This document shows, one piece after another, positions 52,038 to 63,860 of a stretch of 64,000 nt of DNA (position 1 is its first letter; each line of letters opens with the position of its first letter). Source of the stretch: Silene latifolia (lineage: Eukaryota > Streptophyta > Magnoliopsida > Caryophyllales > Caryophyllaceae); contig NC_133532.1 of NCBI RefSeq assembly GCF_048544455.1, positions 17,982,948 to 18,046,947 of the forward strand. Reading direction: 5' to 3'. The position numbers and the translations under genes were made by a program. The notes under the pieces are model-generated. The model did not search any database, was not told the origin of the DNA, and was given only the letters and a program-made list of their open reading frames with translations.

Positions 52038-53930
52038 TGTAATACCATAGGTTTCTGACCATGGGATACTCGGTCGAGTAGGGCTTACTCGGCCGAGTAG
52101 GCTGTTGGGTGTGCTGGGGTTGGATTCTAGAGTGTTAGTACTCGACCAAGCGTGATGATATTCGGTCGAGTAAGGCGTACTCGGTCGAGTACATCGAGTA
52201 CTCGATCGAGTACATCGAGTACTCGGTCGAGTAACCGATCTGACGGGTTATTTATTCGCGGGTTTGATGAAAATAGTTGGAGAAGTATATAAAGACATGT
52301 GACAGTTCTTAATCACCTTTTTAATCATCTTCTTAAAAGCCTAAACTACGTATAATCTCTCAAACCATTTTAATCACTCTTAAGGCTATATTCGCTCGAT
52401 TGAAGGGTTTTTACATCTTTTGTCCGCGTCGATTTCATCGGTAAGCATCGTACTCTTGTTATTGTTGTCATGTTGTAGTTGATAAACCTAATCGAATTGA
52501 TTGGGAGTTTAGGGTAGATTTTGATTGTATGATGTGGTTATAGGTGACGAGTTTGTAGAGGAGCCTTTCTGATTTGATTGCCGTGGTTGATTGGATTGCG
52601 AATAAGGTAGGGTTTTCCCTACTCAGTTGGCTGTGTAATTTGTTAAGTTGTTTGTGAGTAATTGTTAGCATGCTATCTCTTTGATTGAGTTTGATGAAGG
52701 TTGATTTGGATTATACTCTTGGTTGGTTGTTGTTGTGAGACCATGTCGGGAGATGGTTCCAACCCCATGTTCGCTCCTTGTGACTCCCGTCACAAGGGGG
52801 ATGTGCACATTAAGGAGTCGGGTTCGCTCGTTGCGATGAGCGGGGCTTAGGTGGTACGGTTGCGGTCCACACCGGCGGTGTGGGTTACCTGTTGCGATGG
52901 ATAACCTGTCAGGGCTACACATTTTATTTTTTAGTCAGTTATTAGTGATTGTTGGAGTTGGAGTATTGGTTGATTGTGTTGTATGTAATTGTTTCCGCTT
53001 CGCATGCTTAATTTGGTTATACAGTTGACTGATCCCATTTTATGTTTTCAAAACTGTGGTGATCCATTCGGGGATGGTGAGCAGTTGGCTTAGCAGGTGA
53101 TGGATGTTAAGATAGCTCGCGGGATATGGATGGGCGGAGTCATCACTTGTTGCGTCGTTTAGCTGTAGCTGCGTTTAGTTTCATGACTTTTGGTTTTGGT
53201 TGTACCATTTTAGAGTTTTAAGACTTGTAACCTTTTTTCTTTAAGTTGTTAGAATAAAAGTTGTTTCATTATGGTTTCTATGATGCGTACTGCCTCGGGT
53301 AACCGAGATGGTAGCACCCTTATATGCTAAGGTGGTCCTTGGTAGGGATGTTCATTAGTCCGGGACCGGACCGGACCGGACCAAACTCTTTGGACCGAAG
53401 ACCAAATAAGGGTTAAAAGGTGGTCCGAAGACCGGACCATATTAATATTGGTCAGGTCCGGTTTGGACCAGAAAAACGCGTGGACCGGACTGGACCGGAC
53501 CGGACCAAATGGACCAAAGTGGACCAAATATGATCGTCATGTACATGCCTAGCATATAAAATTAGAACTTGTAAAGTTCGTAACGATCAAAATAAGCAAC
53601 ATTTTATTTTTACTAGATTTAAGTACATAATTACGCATCTTATAATACGTGTAAACAAAGTTAGAAAATAAAATCAATAAAATTCCAATTTGTTTTAAAG
53701 ATTCTTTTCTTATATAAGTTCGGTCCATGTCGGTCATGGTCTATTCGGGTTGATCCGGGACCGGACCAAGACAAAGTAGAGTAAATAGGTGGACCGTGGA
53801 CCGGACCAAATAAAATTCGGTCCGGTCTGGTCCGGACCAAATGGTCCGGTCCGATCTGGTCTTTGGTCCGGACCACTGAGTGAACAGCTTTAGTCCTTGG
53901 TAAGACCTTTTGGTATATGGGGGTGTTACA
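52038..53930 (+). mobile_element. Solo LTR of a Tekay-type element, containing a hAT insertion
   Basis: Starts TGTAATACCATAGG, ends GGGGGTGTTACA, flanked by TCCGC and TCTGC (one mismatch at a CCG/CTG site). There is no internal region on either side, so it arose by recombination between LTRs. Palindromes of the form CTCGGTCGAG/CTCGATCGAG (52068-52235) precede a TATATAAA box at 52286. Without the hAT it is about 1.34 kb, matching the other LTRs. Confidence 0.88.
53343..53892. mobile_element. Non-autonomous hAT element, TAGGGATGTTCA ends
   Basis: The left end TAGGGATGTTCATTAGTCC and the inverse of the right end (TAAAGCTGTTCACTCAG) form an imperfect inverted repeat. It is flanked by identical 8-bp duplications GTCCTTGG (53335-53342, 53893-53900). 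Subterminal GGACCGGACC repeats lie on both sides and the middle is AT-rich. No transposase. Confidence 0.9.
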
Positions 53931-54350
53931 TCTGCCTCAGGTGAACATACACCAATGATTAGTTTTGTTTTCTTGCTACTTACGTCATCAGAACTACTCC
54001 CTTCCCAGCATCGCTTTTCGAGTGCTCTTCTCCTGTAGCTTCAACCTCCTTATCTTTCCTTCTCCCTTTCCTCGATTCCTTTATCACATCCCCTGTGCAT
54101 CCCTCCATCCTTAACTCATACCCTGCACAGCCCAAAAAGTTCAGCTCCATATTTACTCTCCTAACACCGTCCCTATCCTTAGCTCCCTTGTCCACACCTT
54201 ACCCCACCAACACACTACTGCTTTCATCGACTTCTAAGCTGCTTTAAGAGTTCCCTTATCGCCAGCCTCCCTATTCCTTTCTTGCCCATCCACTTCCATA
54301 CTCTTTTTGACATTCCCAACCAGTCGATTCCTCGGCGTGATTGCTTTTTA
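53931..54350 (-). pseudogene. LINE ORF1 tail relic
   Basis: A charged frame (53980-54195: CAGYELRMEG, KESRKGRRKDKEVEATGEEH) upstream of ORF2 on the minus strand, in the place expected for the end of ORF1. No knuckle is seen here. Assignment rests mainly on position. Confidence 0.5.
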
Positions 54351-56690
54351 TTGTCTAAGACTCATGCTTAAATTATTTTTTGAATACAAGATGTAATCTT
54401 TGTAAAATTAATAAAAGGCCGAGACATGTTTAAGAAATAATAAGTTGATTTTCATGTTCATGTAAATTATTGTCTTTAACAAAGTTACAACAGTTTCCAA
54501 TTATGTGTGTCATCGTCTTGTGTAATTTATTTCTCCATCGTAATTTATTTAGCTTTGAAAACTTTGAACAGAGACTCATGTTTATTTCAAGTCTAGAATA
54601 TGTTTGTAAAATTTCTTAATCTAACGCCTTGTCGTTTGTTCACAATAAATTATTTTGAACAACTACCTAAAAAGTCCATGAATCAATTAGTAGCATAAAG
54701 ATTATTTCGAAAACCTATATTAAACATCAAAACAATACTGGGTATTTTTTATACATTAATTTTGAAGAGTCTAGTTGATGTTAAAATTTGATTTCACCCT
54801 AAAGCAATTTGTTAAACTTGTTTTACGACCTTATACTTTTTATACGACGAAATATGTCAGCCGAGCAGTTAAAGAGCTCCCTTTATAAACCTCTGATGAA
54901 TTCGTAATTTGAAGATGGTTTACTCCATAGAGTTGTAGACAAGAATCTTGGGATTCCAACCCCACTGGTTTTGTATCATTTTGATTTTTATCAAATTAGA
55001 TAGGAATTTTATAGTGGGACTCTCCTATTCTGAAAATCTGTAAGTCAAGTTACAGCTATTCGTGGATGGGATTCGAGTGTGAGCTAGCGAGTAGTCTACT
55101 GGGACTTACTCTAATTTTAGTTTCGTACGTGCTCTTTCATGAATAAGTTTTGCTCTTTTATGTACTTTTTTCCATAATTTTTCCATACCTTATCCTTCTA
55201 CTAATGAAAAAAAAAAAATCCTCTCTTTTCTACCTCTTAAAACTAACCAAATTTTCATCAAATTACTCGATTATTAATCTTATTCTTTGTTTCTCATAAT
55301 CAAACAATGATTCTTACTTCACCGATTAATTACTTCATTCATTCTATGTATCAAAGTAATTGTAAATAATCATGTAGTGATTAAATTATGGTTAGATAAA
55401 TTAGGATTTTTGAAATTAGGGTTTATGGAGGAAGAGGTGGAAGAGGACGAGGACGTTGGTGGCGGTGGGAAGTTCGTCTACAGCAGGGCGTCAGAGGTAG
55501 GCCGACGTTCCCGGCCAGGGGCGAGGGGTTTCATGGAGGTAGTTGTGGTGTTGGAGGTAGGCCGACGTGCAAGGGGGAGGGTTTTCGTGGTGGTAGTTGT
55601 GTCGAATAAGGTGGTTAACGGTGGTAGTCTGAGGTAGTCGTCCGTTTGTTGTTGACTGTGGTGGCCTGAGGTAGTCGTCCTTTTTTTTAGATATGTGCAG
55701 GGAGGTGACGGTAGGAGGGTGGTGGTCGACTGGTCGGGCTTGCAGTGCGGTAGGCATCACCGGTCAAGGGAGGCGAGAGAAAGAGGCGGTGGTCGGCGGC
55801 AAGTATTGGTTGTGGCAGGGGTGGTGAAGGAAGGTGGTGGAATTCAAAAGGGGATTTGAAAAGAGAAATAAAATTGAAAATTTGAGTTGAAATGGAGGGT
55901 ATATTGGTCATTTGTATTCATAAAATAGTAAAACTTGTCTATGAATGAGCATAACCCTTTTTGTTTATAGCTTTATTAAAAATCTTTTTATTTATGTTAG
56001 TTTTAATAAGTCGTCGCTTTTATACAAGTGACGAGTTGTACCTACTATATTTAGTAACTGCTATTTTGAGACCTACTTTTTTGGGTATGTTCTCCAGAGG
56101 ATTATTTAGATTAATCCAAGTTTTTATTTCACATATCATTTTTATTGTATTTAATCTCATTCGACAGTATTTCTGCCACTATTTTGCACTAGAAATTATT
56201 TGCCATCTCTTACTATTATAATTTCTATTCTCTCATTCAAAAAAAAAAAAAGATCAACATTCATCTTGTTCTCTCTAGTATTGTGCCGTAAGATCTAGCC
56301 TTCATTCATCCATTTATATTACACTTTCAATCCCTCTTTTAGTTAATATTTCTTATGATTTATTCTTGTGGTGTTTTTGTAAGCTTGTAGAGGATGCATT
56401 TGAAAACTAGCATTATATCGATTCGGATCTGAAACAAGGTAACCATACATGATGGCTTACTAGGTATTTATGTCATTTGATTGAGTCGTTGGTAGTATTA
56501 TTAGTTTTTATACTTTGATATTTCGAAATTTATAATGATTAATGCCCTAAGTTTTATCGTAGTAATCTTTGATAAATGATATCATGTTCAGAATTTTGAT
56601 AAGATAAATGGATGATGATTTCGTTTTGGCCGTGGCGTACTATAGTATGTTACATATTGTCTTTTATCATTTTAATCCTTATTACTGTTT
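54351..56690. other. AT-rich DNA, no gene supported
   Basis: Mostly anonymous. A GC-richer patch at 55425-55830 gives Gly/Val-rich frames on one strand and Pro/His-rich frames on the other, without recognisable domains or splice structure. Poly-A runs lie at 55207 and 56240. Confidence 0.5.
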
Positions 56691-56693
56691 AAA

Positions 56694-57225
56694 AGTGTTT
56701 GGGCTAAATTCTGCGCATTGGGCCTATGGAGAAATGAGTCCATCAAGATTTATGAATTAATTGGGCCAAGCAAGCTAAGGTCCGTAAGGGGTCCACGAGC
56801 TGAAGGAGTCAGGGAGATCTTAGGGAGATTTTAGGGAGATCAGGGAGAAAAAGATTCCCGAAGGCAGATTATGGAAAGAAGTCCAATGAGACCCAAACAC
56901 GGGCTTCCTTACCGCACAAGCAACCTAAATCTTATTAGGGTTTAGGTCCTATAAATAGTCAAGGAGGAGGAGGAGAAAGATCATTCGAGAACCAATATAC
57001 CAACACAACACATTGTGCCAGCTAGATTATCGTGCCATCTCCTTTGTACCCGTTCTTATATTAAAAGCTAGTGCAATTATTGGAAGGGTACCGCCCCGTC
57101 CCGCGGTCGTTTCCCACATTGGGTTTTCCGCGTCACCAAATCTCTTGCGTCAATCTTTATTTACGTCTTTATTTTCTATACTCGGCATTCATATTAACAA
57201 CATAATTTACATACAACGAATAAGA
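56694..57225 (+). repeat. Possible LTR remnant
   Basis: TGTTTGGGCTAAATTCTG, a TATA-like CCTATAAATAGTC (56949-56961) and GGGTTTTCCGCGTCACC (57120-57136) resemble the U3, TATA and R/U5 parts of a plant LTR. No partner LTR, primer site or target duplication is found, so this is tentative. Confidence 0.4.
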
Positions 57226-57229
57226 CCAC

Positions 57230-58562
57230 TGTAATACTCCGTATTTATGGTCTTGGGGGTACTCTATCGAGTAGCCCTTACTCTGTCGAGTAAGGGTATG
57301 TTGCAGAATAAAATAGTTTCTGACCTGTTGGGCACTCGATCGAGTAGCTGGGGCACGCGATCGAGTAGGGGGGTACTCGATCGAGTACCTTGGGTACTCG
57401 ATCGAGTGTCCGGTTTTACGGGGGAGTTTTCTCGGGTTTTGTTAATTACGCGATTAGGGTATTTAAACATATTCGTAATTGTTTTAAATCACTTTTTACA
57501 AAACCTAAAACCTGTTTAAGAGAGAAAGCAACTAGTTTTTCTTCCCAATCGCGTTCTTGACAATTCCCGGAGTTCAGACGGTCGGATCGTATCGTAGTTC
57601 GTGTCGTTGGATTCCTTGCGTCGAGGGTAAGCTTTTAATATAATTTATATAATGTTTTGCTAGGTTTGGTCAAACCCTAATTTGGGATTTGGGGGTTTTA
57701 TGAATAGTAAGTAATTGGTAGCCTTTATATGTTATATGTTAGGAGGAGAATTCGTAGAAGAGGCGTTTTGAGACAGCTGTAGATACCGTCTGCGTGTTGT
57801 GCTTTCCGGTAGGATTTCTACTCGTATTAGTCCCATAATGGGATATTGGTGATGTCTTTGTAGTTAGTTGCTTGATATGATGATTGTGTTTGTAATTGTG
57901 TTTGTGGTTGTGTTGTTGATGGCTCTCGAGATGCGTTCTCGGCTGAGTGGGGTCACTTGCGGGAGTGATCTCACGCCCTAGTTTCGCCCTTCGTGGAACC
58001 CGCCACGAAAGGGGATGTGCACATTAATGGACAGGGTTATCGCTCGTACGATGAGCGGGGCTTAGGTGGGAACGGCTGCGGTCCCCCAGGGTGGTCGGGT
58101 CCAAGTGGGATGTCAAGATTGAGATGATGGGAGTTGGTGGTGTATGTGTGTGTGTGTGATTGTTTGTCTGTTTGTCTTATTGTTGTTATCTATATTGATT
58201 GTGTGATTAGTACTGACCCCGGTGTTGTTTTGTAAAACCTGCGGTGATCCATTCGGGGATGGTGAGCAGATATTGAACAGGTATAGAGATGATACTGGGA
58301 TAGCTGGGATGGCCACGACATGACGATAGAGTCTTTATTTGTAGTTTAGCATTTATTTACATTTCAGTTGAGAATAGATAGTTTGGAATAATGTATTGTA
58401 CTTTCAGTTTGGTTTCGAGGATTGTACTTATTCATTAAACTACTTATAATAAATGTTGTTTCTGTTTTGTCTATTTGATTATCATACCTCGGGCAACCGA
58501 GATGGTGATGTCTTCATACCTGAGTGGTCCTGGTAAGGCACTCGGAGTATGGGGGTGTTACA
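57230..58562 (+). repeat. Tekay 5' LTR
   Basis: TGTAATACTCCG to GGGGGTGTTACA. Three perfect CTCGATCGAG palindromes and degenerate ones (57255-57415) lie upstream of a TATTTAAA box at about 57459. A GTGTGTGTGTGTG microsatellite lies at 58141-58159. Confidence 0.95.
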
Positions 58563-58564
58563 AA

Positions 58565-58577
58565 TGGTATCAGAGCG
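58565..58577 (+). other. Tekay primer-binding site
   Basis: TGGTATCAGAGCG starts two bases inside the 5' LTR and is complementary to initiator tRNA-Met. Confidence 0.94.
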
Positions 58578-58704
58578 ACGATCCTGAAACCTGTAACCAA
58601 TGAACTTAATGAACATAGGGAGTCAATTAAAATGAACCCGGGGTAATAGTTGTAGGAGCTAGTGCAAAGGCTTGGGAGACGTAATATGCGGGTAACTCTT
58701 ACGT

Positions 58705-58981
58705 ATTGGGGGTACTTGATCGAGTGAGGCTGACTCGATCGGGTAGGTTTTTGGCGATTTTGAGTCCAGAATCGAGTTTTGGGGCACTCGATCGAGTAAC
58801 TAGGGGTACTCGATCGAGTAGGGGGTCACTCGATCGAGTAGCCTAGATACTCGATCGAGTGGGTTAGAGATCAGAAGGTCTGTTTGGTTCTGGAGTTTGG
58901 GTACTCGATCGAGTACATGGGGGCACTCGATCGAGTAGCCCGTTACTCGATCGAGTGGGTTTGGATACTCGATCGAGTAGG
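58705..58981 (+). repeat. Leader array of CTCGATCGAG palindromes
   Basis: Eight perfect copies of the 10-bp palindrome CTCGATCGAG, most within the longer palindrome TACTCGATCGAGTA, plus two degenerate copies. Spacing is irregular, 10-60 bases. They lie between the primer site and the gag ATG, hence in the genomic RNA leader. Confidence 0.93.
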
Positions 58982-59057
58982 TCCTATGCAGCGCGTTTTC
59001 GTGTTTTGAGGTTTAGTACGCGTGTTTATGTTTATCCCTTTCTTATATAGCTTCAAG

Positions 59058-59985
59058 ATGCCGCCCAAGAGAAATGCTTTGTACGCGAGAGCTGAGCTTA
59101 TGACTACGGATGACATCGTTAAGATGTTGGAACACCAGGACGCTCTTACCGAGACCCGAAGAGAGTGAATGAGGACAAGGATAAGAGTAAGGAGAAGGAG
59201 GTTGACCATGCTAAAGTCAGCCTCTATATCGCGAGGTTTAACCCGAAGGAGTACAAGGGAGTTGAGGAGCCTAACCATCTTGATAGTTGGCCGAGGGAGA
59301 TGGAGACCATCGGATTTAGTTCGTTGTCCGATGAGATGAGAGTGGATCAGCCGCATTCTATCCGAGGGAGGCGGTGGCAAATGGTGGGATTCAAGTAAAA
59401 GTGAGTGCCAAGGAGATATATACCAACCAGGGGTTACCCGCTATACCTTGGGAGGAGTTTCGTAGGGCTGTGAGGAAGGAGTTCGTACTGGAACATGTGA
59501 GGAGTAAGATGAGGGAGGAGTTCGACAAGTTTAAGATGACTACTGAGATGTCCGTGGTGAGTACTACAGGCAGTTCAATGAGAAGTCCAGATATGCTGAG
59601 GACATGGGTTTGAGTGAGGAGAATCGGCTTTGAGGTTTGAGAGAGGGTCGACCACGAAAATTATGGATAAGTTACCCGTGGGAGTCCTTACCGATGTGAA
59701 GGAAGCATATGAGAGGGTCGGGAGAGCCGAGAGGCTAGTGGAGATGGCTCGGGAGAGGTCGGGTGGAGAGAAGAGGAAGTCGGAGAGCGAGGGTGGTGGC
59801 CAATCTAATTTCAAGAAAGGCAACCACAATCAATCTAAGGGATTTTCTTCCGGGTCCGGGTTTAGTCTTTGGAACTTCCTTTGGGCGAGGTCGTGGGAGT
59901 GTGAGCAACAAATGGGAGTGACTGCTTTGGTTGTGGTGGCGTAGGCCACAAGAGACATGAGTGCACGAGCGCACGGGATCTTTTC
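59058..59985 (+). pseudogene. Tekay gag, frame-broken
   Basis: Starts MPPKRNALYARAELMTTDDI at 59058; that frame stops at 59166 and others take over. Recognisable are VSLYIARFNPKEYKGVEEPN, IPWEEFRRAVRKEFVLEHVR (Retrotrans_gag core, about 59445-59520) and a basic region GEKRKSESEGGGQSNFKKGN. The zinc knuckle CFGCGGVGHKRHEC is encoded at 59923-59964. Capsid and RNA-binding protein; at least three frame breaks. Confidence 0.9.
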
Positions 59986-60158
59986 GAGACCCGCACAGAG
60001 CTTTGCGAGCAAATGCATCACCCGGTGGATCATGGCCAAACCGGGAGGTCGAGCTACCAGAGTGGAGGCAACCGCAACGGCGGTAATTTTATCGAAGACA
60101 CCGATGAACAACAACAACAATCAAGGGTCGGGTGCTAAGCCGACCGCATCGCTAGATC

Positions 60159-60694
60159 TTGCCCAGGAGGTGGGCGAAGACCGATGGCAAGTTGTTCATG
60201 ATGGACAAGAAGGCGGTGAGGAGGATGCGCACGTTATCACCGGTGACATTCCTTGTTAATGGTATTCCTACGTTTGTTTTGTTTGATTCGGGGGCTTCTC
60301 AATCGTTTGTGTCTTCGAGTCATGTAAAACATTTGGGTTTGAGAGTATATGAGTCTGTTAGGGAGCAAGTTTTCATACCTTCAGGTGAGTCTGTATCGTG
60401 TGGGAGGTTGTTTAGAGATGTATCTTTGATAGTTGGGCGGGTTGATTTCCGGTAGACTTGCTAGAGTTTCCTTTTAACGGTTTTGAGATGATAGTTGGGA
60501 TGGATTGGTTAGGAAAGTATAAGGCTAAGATAGATTGTCATCAAAAGAAAGTGTCCCTAAGAGGTCCTAAGGGTGTAAGTGTGTCTTATCGTGGGTTTCT
60601 AGTCAAACCCAAAGTTAAATTGATTAAATTTGTCACTTTGAAGTCGTATCCGAGGAAGGGATGTCCCTCCGATTTTGTGCCATGTGAGAGATGA
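60159..60694 (+). pseudogene. Tekay aspartic protease
   Basis: 60159-60455 carries FLVNGIPTFVLFDSGASQSF with catalytic Asp at residue 43 (DSGA). 60458-60694 continues in another frame with FEMIVGMDWLGKYKAKIDC, the conserved (I/V)xGMDWL of gypsy proteases. Processes the polyprotein. Confidence 0.92.
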
Positions 60695-60729
60695 CCGGAT
60701 AGAGAGCCCGGCAGATTGACGAGATACCA

Positions 60730-61766
60730 GTGGTGGGAGAGTATGCGAGATGTTTTTCCGTAAGAGATTCCGGGTTGCCACCGAAGAGGGAGATAGATTT
60801 CACCGTTGAGTTGAAGCCGGGGACGGGGCCAATCTCTAAGGCACCGCACCGTATGGGTCCTAAGGAGATGGAGGAGCTTAGGAAGCAGTTGGATGATTTG
60901 ATAGAGAAGGGATACATTAGACCAAGTGTATCGCCTTGGGGAGCACCAGTTCTTTTCGTGAAGAAGAAGGATGGAACTTTGAGGTTATGCATAGATTACC
61001 GGAGTCGAACCGTGTGACGATAAAGAACAAGTATCCTTTGCCAAGGATAGATGACCTGTTTGATCAGTTGAGTGGTGCAACGGTCTTTTCTAAGATCGAT
61101 TTGAGGTCGGGGTACCATCAGGTGAAGATTAGAGATGTGGACATACCGAAGACAGCTTTCACGTCGAGGTATGGCCATTATGAGTATGTGGTGATGCCAT
61201 TTGGGTTATCCAATGCGCCGGCAGTGTTTATGGATTTGATGAATAGAATCTTCAGACAGTTCTTGGACCAGTTTGTGGTGGTGTTTATCGATGACATCTT
61301 AGTCTACTCTAAGACTAAGGAGGAGCATGAGGAGCATCTGAGGATCGTGTTGCAGACTTTGAGGGATCATGAGTTGTATGCTAAGCTGTCCAAGTGTGAG
61401 TTCTGGTTAGAGAAAGTTGCTTTTCTGGGGCATGTAATCTCTAAAGATGGGGTAGCTGTGGATCCGGCGAAGATTGAGGCAGTGACAAAGTGGGAAGCAC
61501 CGAAGAATGTTGCTGAGGTTAGGAGTTTCTTGGGTTTAGCTGGAAACTACAGACGGTTCGTGAAAGATTTCTCCAAGATAGCTAGACCGATGACAGCGTT
61601 GATGAGGAAAGAGAACAGGTTTCGTTGGGATGAGAGTTGTGAGACTATTGCGTTCCAAACCTTAAAGGAGCGTTTGACCACGGCTCCTGTCTTGGCATTA
61701 CGAAGGGAGCGAGAATTTCGAGGTCTATGCTGCATGCCTCGAAGAATGGGTTGGGATGTGTGTTGA
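60730..61766 (+). pseudogene. Tekay reverse transcriptase
   Basis: 60730-61017 covers the N-terminal fingers ([34 protein letters not shown]). From 60936 another frame carries [34 protein letters not shown] and [20 protein letters not shown]. The catalytic [11 protein letters not shown] follows at about 61285-61320, then the connection [20 protein letters not shown]. All catalytic Asp residues are present; one frame break falls just after CIDYR. Confidence 0.94.
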
Positions 61767-62090
61767 TGCGAGAATGGTAAAGTAATTGCCTATGCTTCTA
61801 GGCGTTGAAGCCTTATGAGGAGAACTACCCTACTCATGACCTGGAGTTGGGTGCAGTGGTGTTTGCTCTCAAGATTTGGAGGCACTACCTTTATGGAGCA
61901 ATCTTTAAGGTATTTTCTGATCACAAGAGTCTCAAGTACATCTTCACGCAGAAGGAGTTGAACATGAGACAGAGGAGGTGGATGGAGCTGATTGGTGATT
62001 ATGACATGGAAATCATCTACCATGAAGGAAAGGCCAATGTTGTTGCTGATGCTTTGAGTAGAAAGAGTGTACATTCCTTGTGTACAGCTC
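61700..62090 (+). pseudogene. Tekay RNase H
   Basis: Begins in garbled frames near 61700-61800 where the first catalytic Asp is expected. It then reads [31 protein letters not shown] and [17 protein letters not shown] in the frame opening at 61805. Two small indels, both at CAG or CTG-like sites, disrupt the start. Confidence 0.9.
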
Positions 62091-62329
62091 TATCTTTGAT
62101 GAGGCTGAGGGATGAGGTAGCGAGCTATGGGATTCATATGATGCAGAAAGAAGATGCTGTGGGTGATATGACAGTGCACATGGAGTTCTATGATGATATT
62201 CGAGGTAAGCAGGCTTTGGATCCTAAGATAGTGGAGTGGAGAGCCGGAGTAGAGAAAGGGACAGTGTCCCGGTTTTCCATTCATACAGATGGTAGCTTGA
62301 GGTTTGATGGTAGGTGGTGTGTTCCTAAT

Positions 62330-63639
62330 GACGAGGAGTTGAAAAAGACAATCATGACAGAAGCGCATTGCACACCATATTCGGGGTTCATCCGGGTGGA
62401 GACAAGCTTTACAAAGATTTGAAGAAAACGTTTTGGTGGCCCGGGATGAAGAAAGAGATAGCTGAGTTTGTGTCCCGTTGTTTGACATGCCAGAGAGTTA
62501 AAGGGGAACAGAGAAGACCACAAGGTAAGGTTCAGTCTTTGGAGGTGCCTGAGTGGAAGTGGGAATCCATTTCCATGGATTTCATTGTGGGTTTGCCGAA
62601 GAGTCAACAAGGTAACAATATGATTTGGGTGATAGTAGATCGTCGACCAAGTCACTCACTTTGTTCCAATGAAAGATACATGGACTAAGGCACAATCGGC
62701 TATGGCCTATCGAAAGAACGTGCTTAAGTTACATGGAGTCCCTAAGGACATAGTGTCCGATAGAGATGCGAGGTTTATATCAAGGTTTTGGAAGGAGTTG
62801 CAGGAATCGTTGGGAACGGCTTTGAAGATGAGTACTGACATTTCATCCCGCGACGGATGGGCAGATCGAGAGAACAATCAAGACTCTTGAGGATATGTTG
62901 CGAGCTTGTGTGATGGATTTTGGTGGTAGCTGGGAGCAGAGGTTGGACTTAATAGAGTTTTCTTACAACAACAACTATCACACTAGCATTGGTATGGCAC
63001 CGTTTGAGGCTTTGTATGGGAGGAGATGTAGGAGTCCGATCTGTTGGGACGATAGTGCTGAGGCAGTGGTTTTAGGACCAGAGATGGTACATGAGATGGT
63101 GGAACAGATTAAGATGATCAGGGAACGGATGAGAGCAGCCCAGGATCGACAGAAGAGTTATGCAGATCTACATCGTCGGGACATAGAGTTTTAAGTTGGG
63201 GACAAGGTTCTTCTGAAAGTGTCTCCTATGCGAGGAGTTATGAGATTTGGGAAGAAAGGCAAGCTAAGCCAGAAGTTTATAGGGCCTTATGAGATCCTAG
63301 AGCGAGTTGGGGAAGTGGCTTATCGTTTGGCTTTACCTATTTGCTTTGGAGAGAGTGCATAATGTGTTTCATGTATCGCAGCTGCGGAAGTATGTGAGTG
63401 ACCCGTCACATGTGTTGGAGGCAGAGAGCTTAGAGCTGGATGAGTCTTTATCATACCTTGAGATGCCTAAGCAGATCCTAGACCGAAAAGTTAGAAAGAC
63501 CAGGAGTGGTGAGACAGTTTTGCTTAAGATCCTTTGGTCTAACCATGAGACTGAGGAAGCTACATGGGAGGCGGAGGATATCATGAAAGAGCGTTACCCT
63601 TTCCTTTTTGATCAGGTATGTATGGTTACGGGGACGTAA
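62330..63639 (+). pseudogene. Tekay integrase with chromodomain
   Basis: Zinc-binding HHCC: an initial His in EAHC, HPGGDK, then CLTCQRVK (62365-62510). Core D-D-E: SMDFIVGLPKS (62572), IVSDRDARFIS (62750), with the final Glu region (about 62866) disrupted. GPX motif region: SYADLHRR, KGKLSQKFIGPYEIL. The chromodomain follows at 63465-63600 (PKQILDRKVRKT, VLLKILWSNHETEEATWEAE). Chromodomains steer chromovirus integration to heterochromatin. A stop follows IEF at 63192-63194, and several indels occur. Confidence 0.93.
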
Positions 63640-63860
63640 CCTTGTTTCTTTTAGGGGGGTAGGAGATGATCGCGAGCAGTTTTTAAGGGTTTTGTACACC
63701 TTTTATATGTTGTGTCGGTATGTTTGTCGGGATAAGTTGAGTTAGTAGCATGTTTTACGTTGTGTTTATTTTGACCTTCGAGTCGGGAAGCTTATGGGAG
63801 TACCTTTGTTTAGTAGTGGTTTGAACTTCGGGGACGAAGTTCCTTTTAAGGAGGGAAGAC
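63640..63860 (+). other. Tekay 3' UTR, hairpin and polypurine tract
   Basis: GAACTTCG-GGGA-CGAAGTTC, an 8-bp perfect stem with a GGGA loop (63823-63842), is followed by CTTTTAAGGAGGGAAGAC directly before the 3' LTR. The same unit precedes the LTR at 47141 and, in two copies, the LARD 3' LTR. Confidence 0.88.

Larger units (their letters stand above)
44516..54350 (-). mobile_element. Decayed L1-type LINE with plant RNase H, interrupted by four insertions
   Basis: Minus-strand LINE traced from ORF1 tail (about 53980-54350) through endonuclease, RT, C-terminal region and RNase H to its 3' end near 44516 (GGGTTTTTCGCCCAAAA). Insertions at 45584-46603, 46806-48569, 49152-49712 and 52038-53930 interrupt it, each resuming in the expected LINE region. 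About 4.5 kb is LINE proper. Numerous stops and frame changes mark it as old, and it differs from the LINE at 1-3745 in carrying RNase H. Confidence 0.85.

Noticed and set aside
53327..53876. Arg/Pro/Gly-rich frames such as GPFGPVRSSPVH
   Set aside because: Translation of GGACC repeats in the hAT element.
55377..55911. Possible host gene in the GC-richer patch
   Set aside because: Frames on both strands are low complexity, no domain or splice pattern is visible, and no homology is recognised.
58705..58981. CRISPR-like array
   Set aside because: Repeats are 10-14 bp palindromes with irregular spacers, inside a plant retrotransposon leader, with no cas genes. Not CRISPR.
58943..59380. 145-residue minus-strand frame opposite gag
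   Set aside because: Overlaps gag on the coding strand, partly spans palindromic repeats, and has no recognisable domain.
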